Source of the DNA: Enchytraeus crypticus
Lineage: Eukaryota > Annelida > Clitellata > Enchytraeida > Enchytraeidae
NCBI GenBank assembly: GCA_905160935.1
Contig: CAJHZI010000632.1
Coordinates: 351,501-415,500 of the forward strand
Reading direction: 5' to 3'
Length of the DNA: 64,000 nt
Position 1 is the first letter of the stretch. Each line of letters starts with the position of its first letter. Positions 44,012-53,150 of the stretch are shown here, piece by piece. The translations under genes were made by a program, and so were the position numbers. Below the pieces are notes generated by a model that was given only the letters and a program-made list of their open reading frames with translations, had not been told where the DNA came from and did not search any database.

Positions 44012-45675
44012 ATATTTATATATATATACATATACATGGCTACACACATCTTCAAAGGCCCAGATGGAGTCGATGTAGGGCTTGATCTGGCCCTGTTCAT
44101 ACATATTGATCAGCCTGGCCACGGTGGACATGATGAGAGCAGGGTCGAGGTGACCCATGTGGTAGCCGCAGGCTGCTCTGTTGTCCATGATCAGCTCACC
44201 AGTAGTGTAGGTCTTAGCGCTCAGGAAGTTCTTGAGCACACTGAGGTACTTAGATGTGCCCGTCAGTCTGTTAGCGGCTCCTGAGATCAGCACAGAACAA
44301 CAGCAACAACAACAATTAGAGTGCTACAGTCATCAATGACAACATCAAGCACTTGTGAGTTAAAATCAAGCCGGCTAGCAATAAGAAGGTAAAAAAAATC
44401 GGTAAAATTCCAAAATCCAGAAATTCAGTCCAAATTAACAAGAACCGTAGCTAATAACATCTGCGTATTGTAGGCTTCAATTTTACTTTTATTCAATAGG
44501 CCTACCTAGCAGTGTTAGTCAAGATTTAATTTCAGCTAAATCTGTTTAATATTCATGTATGAACTAGGCTAAAGATGTATAAAAATTAAATTACTTTCAG
44601 CTGCTTAGCATTGTTGTTATTATTGTAGATATACTATTTTTTTTTGTTCTTACAAGTTACCGATTTAGTTATGGTGGTTGAGATCAGAAGGTACTGTGCT
44701 CGACTCTAGATATTCACTGACCTCATGAAGGGATCTCAAGCTGACGCTAAACTACAACAAGTTGTTAAAAGGACTTAAAAAACAGCCACAGAGAAAATTA
44801 CACAAACATACACACCGACTTTCTTCTCTAAATCTTGAAATCTGGTAAATAGAGTGAAATTCAATTTGTCAAACATTAATAATATCAACAATTGCGAGAG
44901 GAAACTAGTTTTCGTTGTCATCGTCTGCAATAAATTCGTAGTGACATGTGATGGGAGGGGGGGGGGGCTCGAATGCAAAGATGACGTCCCTGACATCATC
45001 CTAGTATAAGGAAGCGGACTTTAAACCTTTATTAGTTTTTATTAAAAAAAGTTGGAAAAGGAAATGAATTACGTCACACAAGCAGAACATAAACTACTGA
45101 AATGAAGGAATCTGTGCATTGACCCACCATAGTGAACAATGCGGCCCAGTGGTTTGAGCAAGTTGTAGCCCTTCATGGAGTCTGTCCCTGATAGTGAATC
45201 GAGCACAATGTCGACACCTGAGCCACACACATACATGTATTCCTTCTTCTCATCCTCAAAACTGACAATAATAGTAATAATACACGTAAAAACAAGAAGA
45301 ACAAGAAACAAAGCGGTAGCATAGATAAGAGATGCCGGTGTTGAGTTAGGGATGCTTAAGAAGAGCCCAACCGTTAACTGTACGTGTCGTAAGTGGCAAT
45401 TAAGAAAGAGCGGAGTATGGTAACCGGAAACCACCATAGAAGCCATTTATACTCCCGAGCTTCAGGTTTAATTAACTAATAAGGCTTAATCTTTTGTGAA
45501 GGGATTAAATCATTGTAATATTGTATTGATGTTCAATATACAACTTGAGAGGAAGCACTTGAGTAGGAATATATACCTTGAACCTGCCACTCGGCAGAAT
45601 ATCAGGGAGAGAGAGAGAGAGAAAGAGAGAAGAAAATACGATAGAGATATATATAGAGAGAGAGAGCGAGAGAGT

Positions 45676-45709
<34 letters not shown>

Positions 45710-47702
45710 AGAGATAAGTAAACAATAAGTCCCATGGAACAAGGTAGATTTTAGAGAAGAACAAACCATCCTGTTGGATCTTCTTCACTTCCTGCACGTA
45801 GTCCTCACTCCTATAGTTGATAGGATGAGTCACACCGTTCTTACGTATGACGTCATGTTTGCTCAGTGACGCAGTGCCAAACACCGTGACGTCACCAACT
45901 GTTCTACACAGCTGAGTTACCGCCATCCCCACCCCTCCTGCAATCCATCAAACATTTGACTTGTTGATTGATTTATACTGAGTGACTGGTTGAATGTCTT
46001 AGGAGCGTAGGGGTAACGTCATGGAGTTTTAAATGACAGATCCTGAGGTAAATTGAACCCTAATGGGTTCGAATCCCAGCCGCGTTGATCGGAGAGTAAA
46101 ATCTCGGACATTCACTGGACTGGTTATAATGAAAATGGTCTAATTTACTTTCAATTTATTTAATTTTTTATCTGACTGATTGACTGACAGAGATTAACTG
46201 ATTGACTGATTGATTGATTGATTAGCCGATTGATAGATGAATGAAGACTGATTGATTGATTGATTAGTCACCTGCAGCCATGTGCACTAGAACGCTCTCG
46301 CCCGGCTGTAGGTTGCCGAACCTGAAGAGAATATGGTGGGCGGTGACGTAGTTGATTGACAGCGCTGCTGCCTCCTCATAACTCATAGAGGCGGGGATAT
46401 GAGCGCAGTGCTTCGTCTCCACCAATATATGCCCCGCCCACACGTTCAAATACTTGAAACACAGAATTCTGTCTCCTACCTTATCAATCAATCAACAATC
46501 TGATCAATCAATCAACAGACTTACCAATCAATCAACAATCTGATCAATCAATCAACAGCCTTATCAAGCAATCAACAATCTGATCAATCAATCAACAGCC
46601 TTATCAATCAATCAACAATCTGATCAATCAATCAACAGCCTTATCAATCAATCAACAATCTGATCAATCAATCAACAGCCTTATCAAGCAATCAACAATC
46701 TGATCAATCAATCAATAGCCTTATCAATCAATCAACAATCTGATCAATCAATCAGAAACCTTATAAATCAATCGACAACCTAGTCAAGCAATCAGCAATC
46801 TGATCTACCTATCAACAACCTAATAATTCAATTAATATTCTGATCAATCAATTGACAATCTGCTCAATCAATCAATATCCTGATCAATCAATCAATAACC
46901 TGCTCAATCAATTAACAACCTTATCAAACATTCAACAACCTTATCAAACAATCAGCAACCTTATCAATCAACACCAATCACTCACTCTCTCTCTCTCTCT
47001 CTCTCATACCTTGTACTCCCCCACCATTGGGCCCACCTGCAGCACCTCCCCACTCGCCTCCTGGCCCATCACGACGGGGAGGGGACTGGGCACCCGGTCG
47101 TGCAGCCCCAGCCTGAGGCTGAGGTCAGAGAAGTTGAGCCCTGCTGCGTGCACCCTCATCAACACCTCCCCCTCCCCAGGGGCTGGGGGGTAGGGTCCCT
47201 CCCTACACACTACCTTATCGTAACCCCCAAAAGCTACAATCAATCAATCGATTAATCACTCAATCAATCAATAAATCAACCAACCTTTCTTTCGTTCATT
47301 CGTTCGTTCGCTAGTTTGTTAATTCATATTTTCGTTCGTTCGTTCGTTCGTTCATTCGTTCATTCTTTCATTCATTCATACATTCAAATCATCAATCAAC
47401 TATTCATTCAGTCCGTCGATGAATCAATCAAGCATTGAAACATTCAACAAGTTAATAATTGCATTGTAGTTCTAGTGAATGACCACGTGATGATAGAAGT
47501 GAGTAAGTCCATTGTGTTTCCATTTTTATGATAAATAATTAATGATTAAGGATTAATCATTAATCATTAATCATTGATGATAATTAGCAAGAGATGCTCT
47601 ACCTGTCAGTAGGACGGCTTTTGTTGTCTTAGGGGCGGAGTTATCATCTCCAGCTGACTCCGCCTCCTGGGAAATTTTTCCTACGTTCTCTTCAGTCATC
47701 AT
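41669..47702 (-). CDS. VAT1: VAT1-like NAD(P)-binding oxidoreductase, 7 exons, 377 aa
   Basis: Member of the medium-chain dehydrogenase/reductase superfamily, quinone oxidoreductase branch, nearest to the synaptic vesicle protein VAT-1. Exons on the minus strand: 47603-47702, 47010-47233, 46272-46479, 45767-45937, 45128-45217, 44048-44280 and 41669-41776; phases join and give 377 residues against about 390 in the human protein. Seen: [27 protein letters not shown] (catalytic-domain core without zinc-ligand cysteines, as in quinone oxidoreductases), [34 protein letters not shown] (dinucleotide-binding loop), [55 protein letters not shown] and [11 protein letters not shown]. Two adjacent ATGs begin the frame at 47702. 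It converges with the Notch ligand gene. Confidence 0.92.
41855..41975. repeat. (AT)n microsatellite
   Basis: AT tract with one TATATATAGGC break, beside the last VAT1 exon. Confidence 0.9.
42030..43850 (+). mobile_element. LINE (jockey/CR1-like) in VAT1 last intron
   Basis: Frame 42211-42888 (225 aa) holds reverse-transcriptase blocks: [74 protein letters not shown] and the catalytic [11 protein letters not shown]. An upstream piece (about 42043-42200) reads [18 protein letters not shown] and [10 protein letters not shown] in frame, broken by a stop. Further decayed pieces run to about 43500, and the element ends in GGTGAAATAAATAAATAAAT near 43845. It is antisense to VAT1. Confidence 0.85.
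43940..44035. repeat. (TA)n microsatellite
   Basis: Pure TA tract with an ATACATG break, next to the donor of VAT1 exon 6. The frames that join it to VAT1 coding sequence are read-through artefacts. Confidence 0.9.
44310..45120. other. VAT1 intron 5
   Basis: Holds an inverse copy of the GTGCTACAGTCATC dispersed repeat (about 44315-44440), a G run (44947-44968) and a fragment of the GACGTCCCTGACATCATCC repeat family near 44980-45030. No exon. Confidence 0.55.
45330..45620 (+). mobile_element. SINE-like composite, copy 2
   Basis: Relative of 19905-20240: shares TGTGAAGGGATTAA and the end ACCTTGAACCTGCCACTCGG, CAG, followed by (GA)n at 45607-45710. Lies in VAT1 intron 4. Confidence 0.5.
46005..46135 (+). 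mobile_element. Second tRNA-like SINE family
   Basis: GAGCGTAGGGGTAACGTCATGG resembles an A box and GGGTTCGAATCCCAGCCG is a textbook B box, 55 bases apart. The sequence is not cloverleaf-consistent as a tRNA, so a SINE is likelier. Confidence 0.5.
46481..46980. repeat. 40-bp tandem repeat carrying the VAT1 exon 3 acceptor
   Basis: Unit (plus strand) TTATCAATCAATCAACAATC, TGATCAATCAATCAACAGCC, repeated about seven times with a 40-base period and then decaying. On the gene's strand each unit ends GATTGATAAG, identical to the exon 3 acceptor (GATAAG|GTAGGAGAC at 46479/46480). Confidence 0.9.
47376..47550. repeat. Segmental direct duplication, copy A
   Basis: About 170 bases (CATTCAAATCATCAATCAAC to GTCCATTGTGTTTCCATTTT) repeated at 48217-48365 to 48390 with a few differences. 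The copies flank VAT1 exon 1 and its upstream region. Confidence 0.85.
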
Positions 47703-48514
47703 TCTTCAGGCTTAGTAGAGTGTGCGCGACAATAAGCGAAATTAAACAACGTCAAACTCGGTTAGTACTTGAATGGACGACCAGCTGGAAGACTGATTGA
47801 TGACCAGTTTAATTGAAGAAGAGCTCCTGAGTAAAGTAAGGTGAATCTTATATCCGCGCTAGTTTTAATCAATGCTCTATCAAAGGATAACTATAACTAG
47901 CAATTAGACTGAGTGAAGAAAGCTTTACGATAAGTAGTAAATGTAGAAATTTAGCAAGATAACTCTGTAAACACGTGCGATATGTCATGTCCTTATGTCT
48001 ATACAAAAGAAAACTAAAAGATATTTTTATATTGCGCTAATCGAGAATTTGTCAACACGGCAAGAACCAAGTTCTCGCAAAATCCAAGTGTCGCCACATG
48101 TGTGTGAGAGTGTGAGAGAGGGCTGAAACATCTCAATTATTATCAGCATTCTTAATAGTTATATACTGAGCTTACACTAAATTATTACTAAAGAGTTTTG
48201 AGCATTCATTCAGACATTCAAATCATCAATCAACTACTCATTCAGTCCGTCGATGAATCAATCAAGCATTGAAACATTCAACAAGTTAATAATTGCATTG
48301 TAGTTCTAGTGAATGACCACGTGATGCTAGAAGTGAGTAAGTCCATTGTGTTTCCATTTTTTATGATTAATGATTAATGATTAATGATTAATCATTAATC
48401 ATTCATTAATGATTAATGATTAAAATTAATTAAAGTTATTAAAGTGTTTAATAACTTTAATTAATTATTAAATATAATTAATTAAAGCTCACTAAGTAAT
48501 TAATTAATTAATTA
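47703..48514. other. VAT1 upstream region
   Basis: Contains the second copy of the 170-bp duplication and palindromic AT-rich blocks (ATTAATGATTAATCATTAAT near 48365-48420; AGCTCACTAA...TTAGTGAGCT at 48485-48524). No clear core promoter motif was seen. Confidence 0.45.
48217..48390. repeat. Segmental direct duplication, copy B
   Basis: Partner of 47376-47550. Differences include ACTACTCATTC for ACTATTCATTC and GATGCTAG for GATGATAG. Confidence 0.85.
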
Positions 48515-49086
48515 GTGAGCTCTCCAGGATCTTCTGACTCCCTGCCTCCACCGCACTCCTCGACAAACAAACCTCTGCGAGGTGCAAGGCCTCAGCTCTC
48601 GAGCCTGGCCACTGCGAGGGTTGACTCCGCAGTGAGGCGCCCCACGTTCATGGGTCACCCGCCGCAGAACCCGATCGGCTCACCGGCTGGGTTGACCCCT
48701 CAGATTCTTCTGCGTCCTGACACCGCCACCTCTCAGCCACCGCAGGATGGCTACGCTCAACCCACGGCTGACCTGCTCTCACCGTTCGACGTCAACCGTC
48801 CGTCCAGTCTGAAGATCAATGATCTGAAACAGCCTCTCGGTAGAGCTCAGTCTGCTCCCACGAGATCTGATCAGCAGCAGTTTGATCTGCCACTGCTACA
48901 TCAACAGCAGCCTGGTGCTGCTGGAATGAGGCAGGAGCGCAACAGTCAGCTGATTGGTGGGGAGCATTTTTTTATGATATCGGAGTTGGTGAAGAGCGAG
49001 ACGGAAGTGGAATCTGAGGGCAGGTCTACCTCCCCGGATGGTGAAGAATCGCACTTAAATCAACCATCGTCAACAACAAATTCGAC
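48515..49086 (+). CDS. Unidentified Pro/Ser/Gln-rich exon
   Basis: About 190 codons of GC-rich, non-repetitive open frame after a TAATTAG acceptor-like site (48504-48514). It is rich in Pro, Ser and Gln: GSSDSLPPPHSSTNKP, AVRRPTFMGHPPQNPIG, DLLSPFDVNRPSSLKINDL, LGRAQSAPTRSDQQQF, ISELVKSETEVESEG. Low-complexity, disordered character with phospho-site-like RAQSAP; a transcriptional or signalling regulator is possible but I recognise no family. Open reading continues into a SINE from 49087 and stops at 49135. A donor-like CG|GTGTGT at about 49096 could end the exon. Confidence 0.5.
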
Positions 49087-49182
49087 TGCGGATCGGTGTG
49101 TGTGGGTTTCGAGTCCTGGGCTCGCCCGTCACTGACGTCGCTTTCGAGTGAGGGAACTGACGTTAACGTTAGCTTTACCTGC
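49087..49182 (+). mobile_element. tRNA-derived SINE, copy 7, 5'-truncated
   Basis: Starts at TGCGGATCGGTGTGTG, keeps the B box GGTTTCGAGTCCTGG and the tail GCTTTCGAGTGAGG...GTTAACGTTAGC. The A-box half is missing. It abuts the open frame at 48515. Confidence 0.75.
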
Positions 49183-49445
49183 TTAAGGACTGTATATAAA
49201 GCTAACGTGTCGTCTATGAACGAAAAAGTAAAGTTTTAAGCAGAAACTTTGATGAATCCTCATACAATAATTCCGAATTATGCCGGATTTCGGATAATAT
49301 CGCCTATAGTAAAAGTAATGCTATAAATGAAGTATAATACTAATTACCGATTTTTGCTTGGTCATTGAAGAATGGAGCAATCGGTAACTGCTCGTGTCGT
49401 AAGAGGCGACTGCTAGAGCGAGACTATTACTAGGGTCATTAAAGT

Positions 49446-49470
49446 TGGGGTGGGGGTGGGGGTGGGGGGT
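49446..49470 (+). other. G-quadruplex-type motif
   Basis: GGGG-T-GGGGG-T-GGGGG-T-GGGGGG: four G runs with single-T loops, an ideal quadruplex pattern. Lies within a CCCC/GGGG-rich repeat that ends near 49520. Confidence 0.85.
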
Positions 49471-50604
49471 GAGCGACTAGGAGAGCCCCGGTGGGTCTAG
49501 CTCCCCTAGCCGCCCCCCAGTCTCGTGCCTGAGCGACTGAGAAAGGACTGAGGAAAGCAAAACTAAATCACCTCAGAAGCTATTTTTCAAACACTAGGCT
49601 GTAAGAATTTAATTCTGGTGACGGTAGCTGGAATGTGTCGGGCATTTATGCTGGTAAGCAGTTATATCAGACACTGACTTAAAGCGTTACATTTTAACAG
49701 GAAAATGTAACTTTTGCTTAACTACGTTATTTTCTCAAATCTGCAGTAAATGAGCATTGTCTCACTTGCTAACGAGCCTGTGGCACGACAAGTAGCCTAG
49801 GACTCGAAAGTCAATCATGAGTTCAGTTCTAACATACTTACAAAATAACGGCACACTGGGTCAGGAAGCACAGATGCTTGTTTAAGACCCATTTCCTCCT
49901 TTCTCTCCATGTTTATTAGTAATCGTTTCCTTTTGATGGCGCATCAATTGCAGCCGGCGATGATTTAAGAATAACCTTCCAACACCCTGGGGTATTTCCA
50001 TTCAATGCTGTCAATTAACAGTCGGTCTTTCAAGGTGGTCACCTAACCATGCAATAACCGAGGTCGATATAGCTTAACTTCGATTATAGACGCTCAACTA
50101 CACATAGTGCTTGTGTTCTAGAGCTGCGAGCTGACACGTAATTAATGGTTTACAACCTGTAGTGATACTATTATAAATATCTACATTTCTAATAATTTCT
50201 TGTACTTTCTATAATAAACTTGAAATTAACGCTGAATCAGAATTAAAGAGTGCACTTGTGCAAATTAAAACTCAATACAGGCTTGTGTGGTGATATACAT
50301 GTATATATTGTGGCCTGCTTGACGATAAGTAATATACTATGTGTAGGCCTGTATATCGGTATATAGGGCATTGTGACAAGTAGCCTAAGGCAGGCTGGGC
50401 TAGAGCATAGGCTAGAAGTAGCTAACTCATTGTTAGGCTAAAGTGCTGCCTATAGTTTGTGTTGAAGTAGTGGTAACTTTATTTGCCGCTAATAGTGCAC
50501 CAGAACTGTATGCTATTACCCAAAGTCAGGGTTTGTTTTATTATAGTTACAGACAAATACGATTTTCTAGTACGATATGTCGGCATCATCCATTCAATTG
50601 TGTT

Positions 50605-50700
50605 CAATCGGAAGCATCGGTGGTTAAGTGGTATAGACGCTAGGCTTTAGATCATTGTTTAGGGTTCAATTCTGGATGGAGTCACTTTTATTTTTTAATG
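50605..50700 (+). mobile_element. Third tRNA-like SINE
   Basis: GGTGGTTAAGTGGTATAGACGC (A box) and AGGGTTCAATTCTGGATG (B box) 35 bases apart, followed by TTTTATTTTTT. The spacing is tRNA-like, but the acceptor arms do not pair well, so a SINE or tRNA pseudogene is likelier than an active tRNA. Confidence 0.5.
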
Positions 50701-50729
50701 TTTAACTCAATTCTCTTAGTTTTATAGGA

Positions 50730-50790
50730 ATATGGTTAGGGTTAGGGTAAGGGGTAGGGGTTAAGGTTAGGGATAGTTAATTCTTTAGGA
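50730..50790. repeat. Short TTAGGG-like tract
   Basis: GGTTAGGGTTAGGG followed by degenerate GGGTTAAGG units. TTAGGG is the common animal telomere repeat; here it is interstitial. Confidence 0.8.
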
Positions 50791-51404
50791 ATAATTATTA
50801 TTAGTTAGGACTAAAACCCTGTCAGGTGGGGTAATATTATGAACCCCGTGTTGCATTTTTAACGGCAAGTGTTACTTTGATCTCTCTCTCTCTTTCACTT
50901 TATATATAAGCCAATCTCTCCATCAAATCTCACTCAACAAGTGTGATCACTCAGGTGGACTGGTTTCCCGGAGTTTGGATCCGTACCTCTTATATTTATT
51001 GGACGCTACTTTCAGCTCCTTGTCTACGTTCGCATTACGTTATTTTTATGTTGTCATGGACAACAGTAGAACTTAATTTTTAGTTTGATTTCTGTAATAG
51101 TTACGAAAGCTTAATAAGCATCATGTGGGACGATTAAACACTCATCCTAGGTTACTGCCTAATAGCTCTACACACGAGCGTGTTCTGTCTCAACACGTTG
51201 CTCATGATTCCTTCACGTAGCGACACTCTTTCCAGTGGTAACTGGCTCAGCCATTAGTCAAAGGATCAAAACTTAAAACTATGTTCCGAGAACACTTTAT
51301 AGGTCTAAATGTTTACTGGTAACAACTATGAGAGAGAGGTTTTATTGCAACATTCAAATCGTAAACAGAAATCTGTGAGAAATTGAAAATATTCTGCCGC
51401 GGGC

Positions 51405-51612
51405 TTGGGTTATATAATTAAACTTGCTGTGATTGGGTTATATAATTAAACCATCGAGTGAGCTGTGATTGGGTTATATAATTAAACCATCGAGTGAGCT
51501 GTGATTGGGTTATATAATTAAACCATCGAGTAAGCTGTGATTGCGTTATATAATTAAATCATCGAGTGAGCTGTGATTGCGTTAGATAATTAAACCATCG
51601 AGTGAGCTGTGA
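51405..51612. repeat. 36-bp minisatellite
   Basis: Five to six units GGTTATATAATTAAACCATC, GAGTGAGCTGTGATTG. Not coding. Confidence 0.9.
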
Positions 51613-52079
51613 GCTATTCGTGTGGTCTTTACATTTACTTTTGTGTAGAATTTGCCCAGTACTTGTGTCACTAAGAGAAACAGTTAACAATACACTTAGC
51701 TTTATAGATTTTCTACTTAAACAAGTGAAGACAGTGATCAGTCAGCTATTCTAAGTTATCTTATATTGTACTACCTTCAGTTACAACAGCAAATACAACA
51801 AAAATAAATACCAACATTTCAATGACTATGAGGTCTTTACCAAACACTATCATCACAATAACTAACTAACGGCGTCAGATGGTTTAGAAACCCGCTAAGC
51901 AAGCAATAGTCTAAATGTCGATTCCTCGTCGAGTACGAAAATTAGTATAAATGTTAAAATATTTTCTAACTTCTCATTCACAATATAGATCCCTGCCAAT
52001 ATAAAATGTGTCAACTTATGGTATCTTATTGAAAATCATTGAGTATTGCTGGATGATTTAAAATTTCACTCGTATGTAC

Positions 52080-52155
52080 ATGTAGAGAGAAGGGTAGAGA
52101 CGTTATATACCATGGACCTGCCAGTAGGCAGTGCACTGAGAGAGAGAGAGAGAGA
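52080..52155 (+). mobile_element. LINE 3' remnant
   Basis: GTTATATACCATGGACCTGC, CAGTAGGCAGTGCACTGAG and a (GA)n tail: the 3' end of the family at 27750-29160. Confidence 0.7.
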
Positions 52156-52285
52156 ATTAAAGTCTTACAAGACATCACCTGACCGACAGATCTCTAGATC
52201 TTTGTGATTTGTAACTGCTGTTGACAGTTCTGTAGGTGAACATAAATAAAGACGTCGTAAACCAGCGCTAATAAACATACTAGTA

Positions 52286-52466
52286 TATTAATGGCCACGC
52301 CCCTCAGGCCTCGGTTAAAACTCAAACACTAACCCAAACACTAACCCTAACAAACTCTAACCATCCGTAACCAACCCTAACCATCTATAACAAACCCTAA
52401 CCATCCATAACCCACAGCCTCAAGCGCTGTTTATTAGCCGAGGCCTGAGGGGCGTGGCTATGAATA
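52286..52466. mobile_element. Foldback element enclosing telomere-like repeats
   Basis: Inverted arms of about 30 bp (ATTAATGGCCACGCCCCTCA, GGCCTCGGTTAA at 52286-52317; its inverse at 52434-52466) enclose about 115 bases of AACCCTAACCATCC-type repeats. The arms differ at only a few positions. It looks like a MITE that contains or spawned telomere-like repeats. Confidence 0.7.
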
Positions 52467-52822
52467 TAATACTGTGCTATTTATTGTTGTTCGTATAGTT
52501 ACACACATGACATACCGCATGTGTTACATAGTTTCCTTTCTTTGTTTCTGTTTTTGCAGTTTTCGTTATTTCCTCCATTCCTCTCCATGGTTATTAGTAA
52601 TCTTTGCCTTTTGTTGGCGCATCAATTGCGTGAAGCTTTTAGATGTTAGCTGCATATACTGTATATCATCGTAAAGTGACATGAATATACGCCAGTAGCC
52701 TCTGTACTGTAGTCTGTTAGCGTCGCTAGAGCTAGATAAACCTTTATACCTGCATATCTCTCACAGAATCAATATCTCAAGTAGCACTCGCTATCTGTCA
52801 GCTGAGGCTCTTGTAGTGTCGA

Positions 52823-53000
52823 TATTTAATTCTTGCAGAATATCGGATTAGTGAAATGTTGAAGAAAACTGGTGTTGTTTGGTAACAGTTTTTCAGGGAG
52901 GGTTTTTCTCTGTGTAGTGGCAGCGCTGCAGCGGTTCATGAAGTCGTTGGTCAAGTTTGAGAGGAAACATTTGAAGGACTTTATCTCATTCTTCTCATAG
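52823..53000 (-). other. Possible exon, minus strand
   Basis: A non-repetitive open frame (ILCYEKNEIKSFKCFLSNL, NDFMNRCSAATTQRKTLPEK, SFLQHFTNPIFCKN, stop near 52823). The residue make-up looks protein-like. No family is recognised and no splice partners are identified; it may belong to the gene at 53151-55805 only if that gene has alternative ends. Confidence 0.3.
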
Positions 53001-53150
53001 CACAGTATCGACAAGGATATCCAAGCTAGATGATTTATTTATTATTTATTCTCTAATCATATATATAAAGATTAGATTGGACTGAAGACACTTATCAGAG
53101 TTTTTCCGAGGTTAGGTAACTGACAACAACAACAAGGTCACTCTCTCTCT

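Larger units (their letters stand above)
49190..52280. other. Gene-poor stretch
   Basis: No exon supported. Contents: a G-quadruplex-type run (49446-49469), a tRNA-like SINE and TTAGGG-like tract (50605-50790), a GTGCTAC-type repeat fragment (about 51045-51080), a 36-bp minisatellite (51405-51612) and a LINE 3' remnant (52080-52155). Confidence 0.5.

Noticed and set aside
43526..44293. His/Thr/Tyr-rich and Ile/Tyr-rich frames
   Set aside because: Microsatellite translations; only 44048-44280 is a VAT1 exon.
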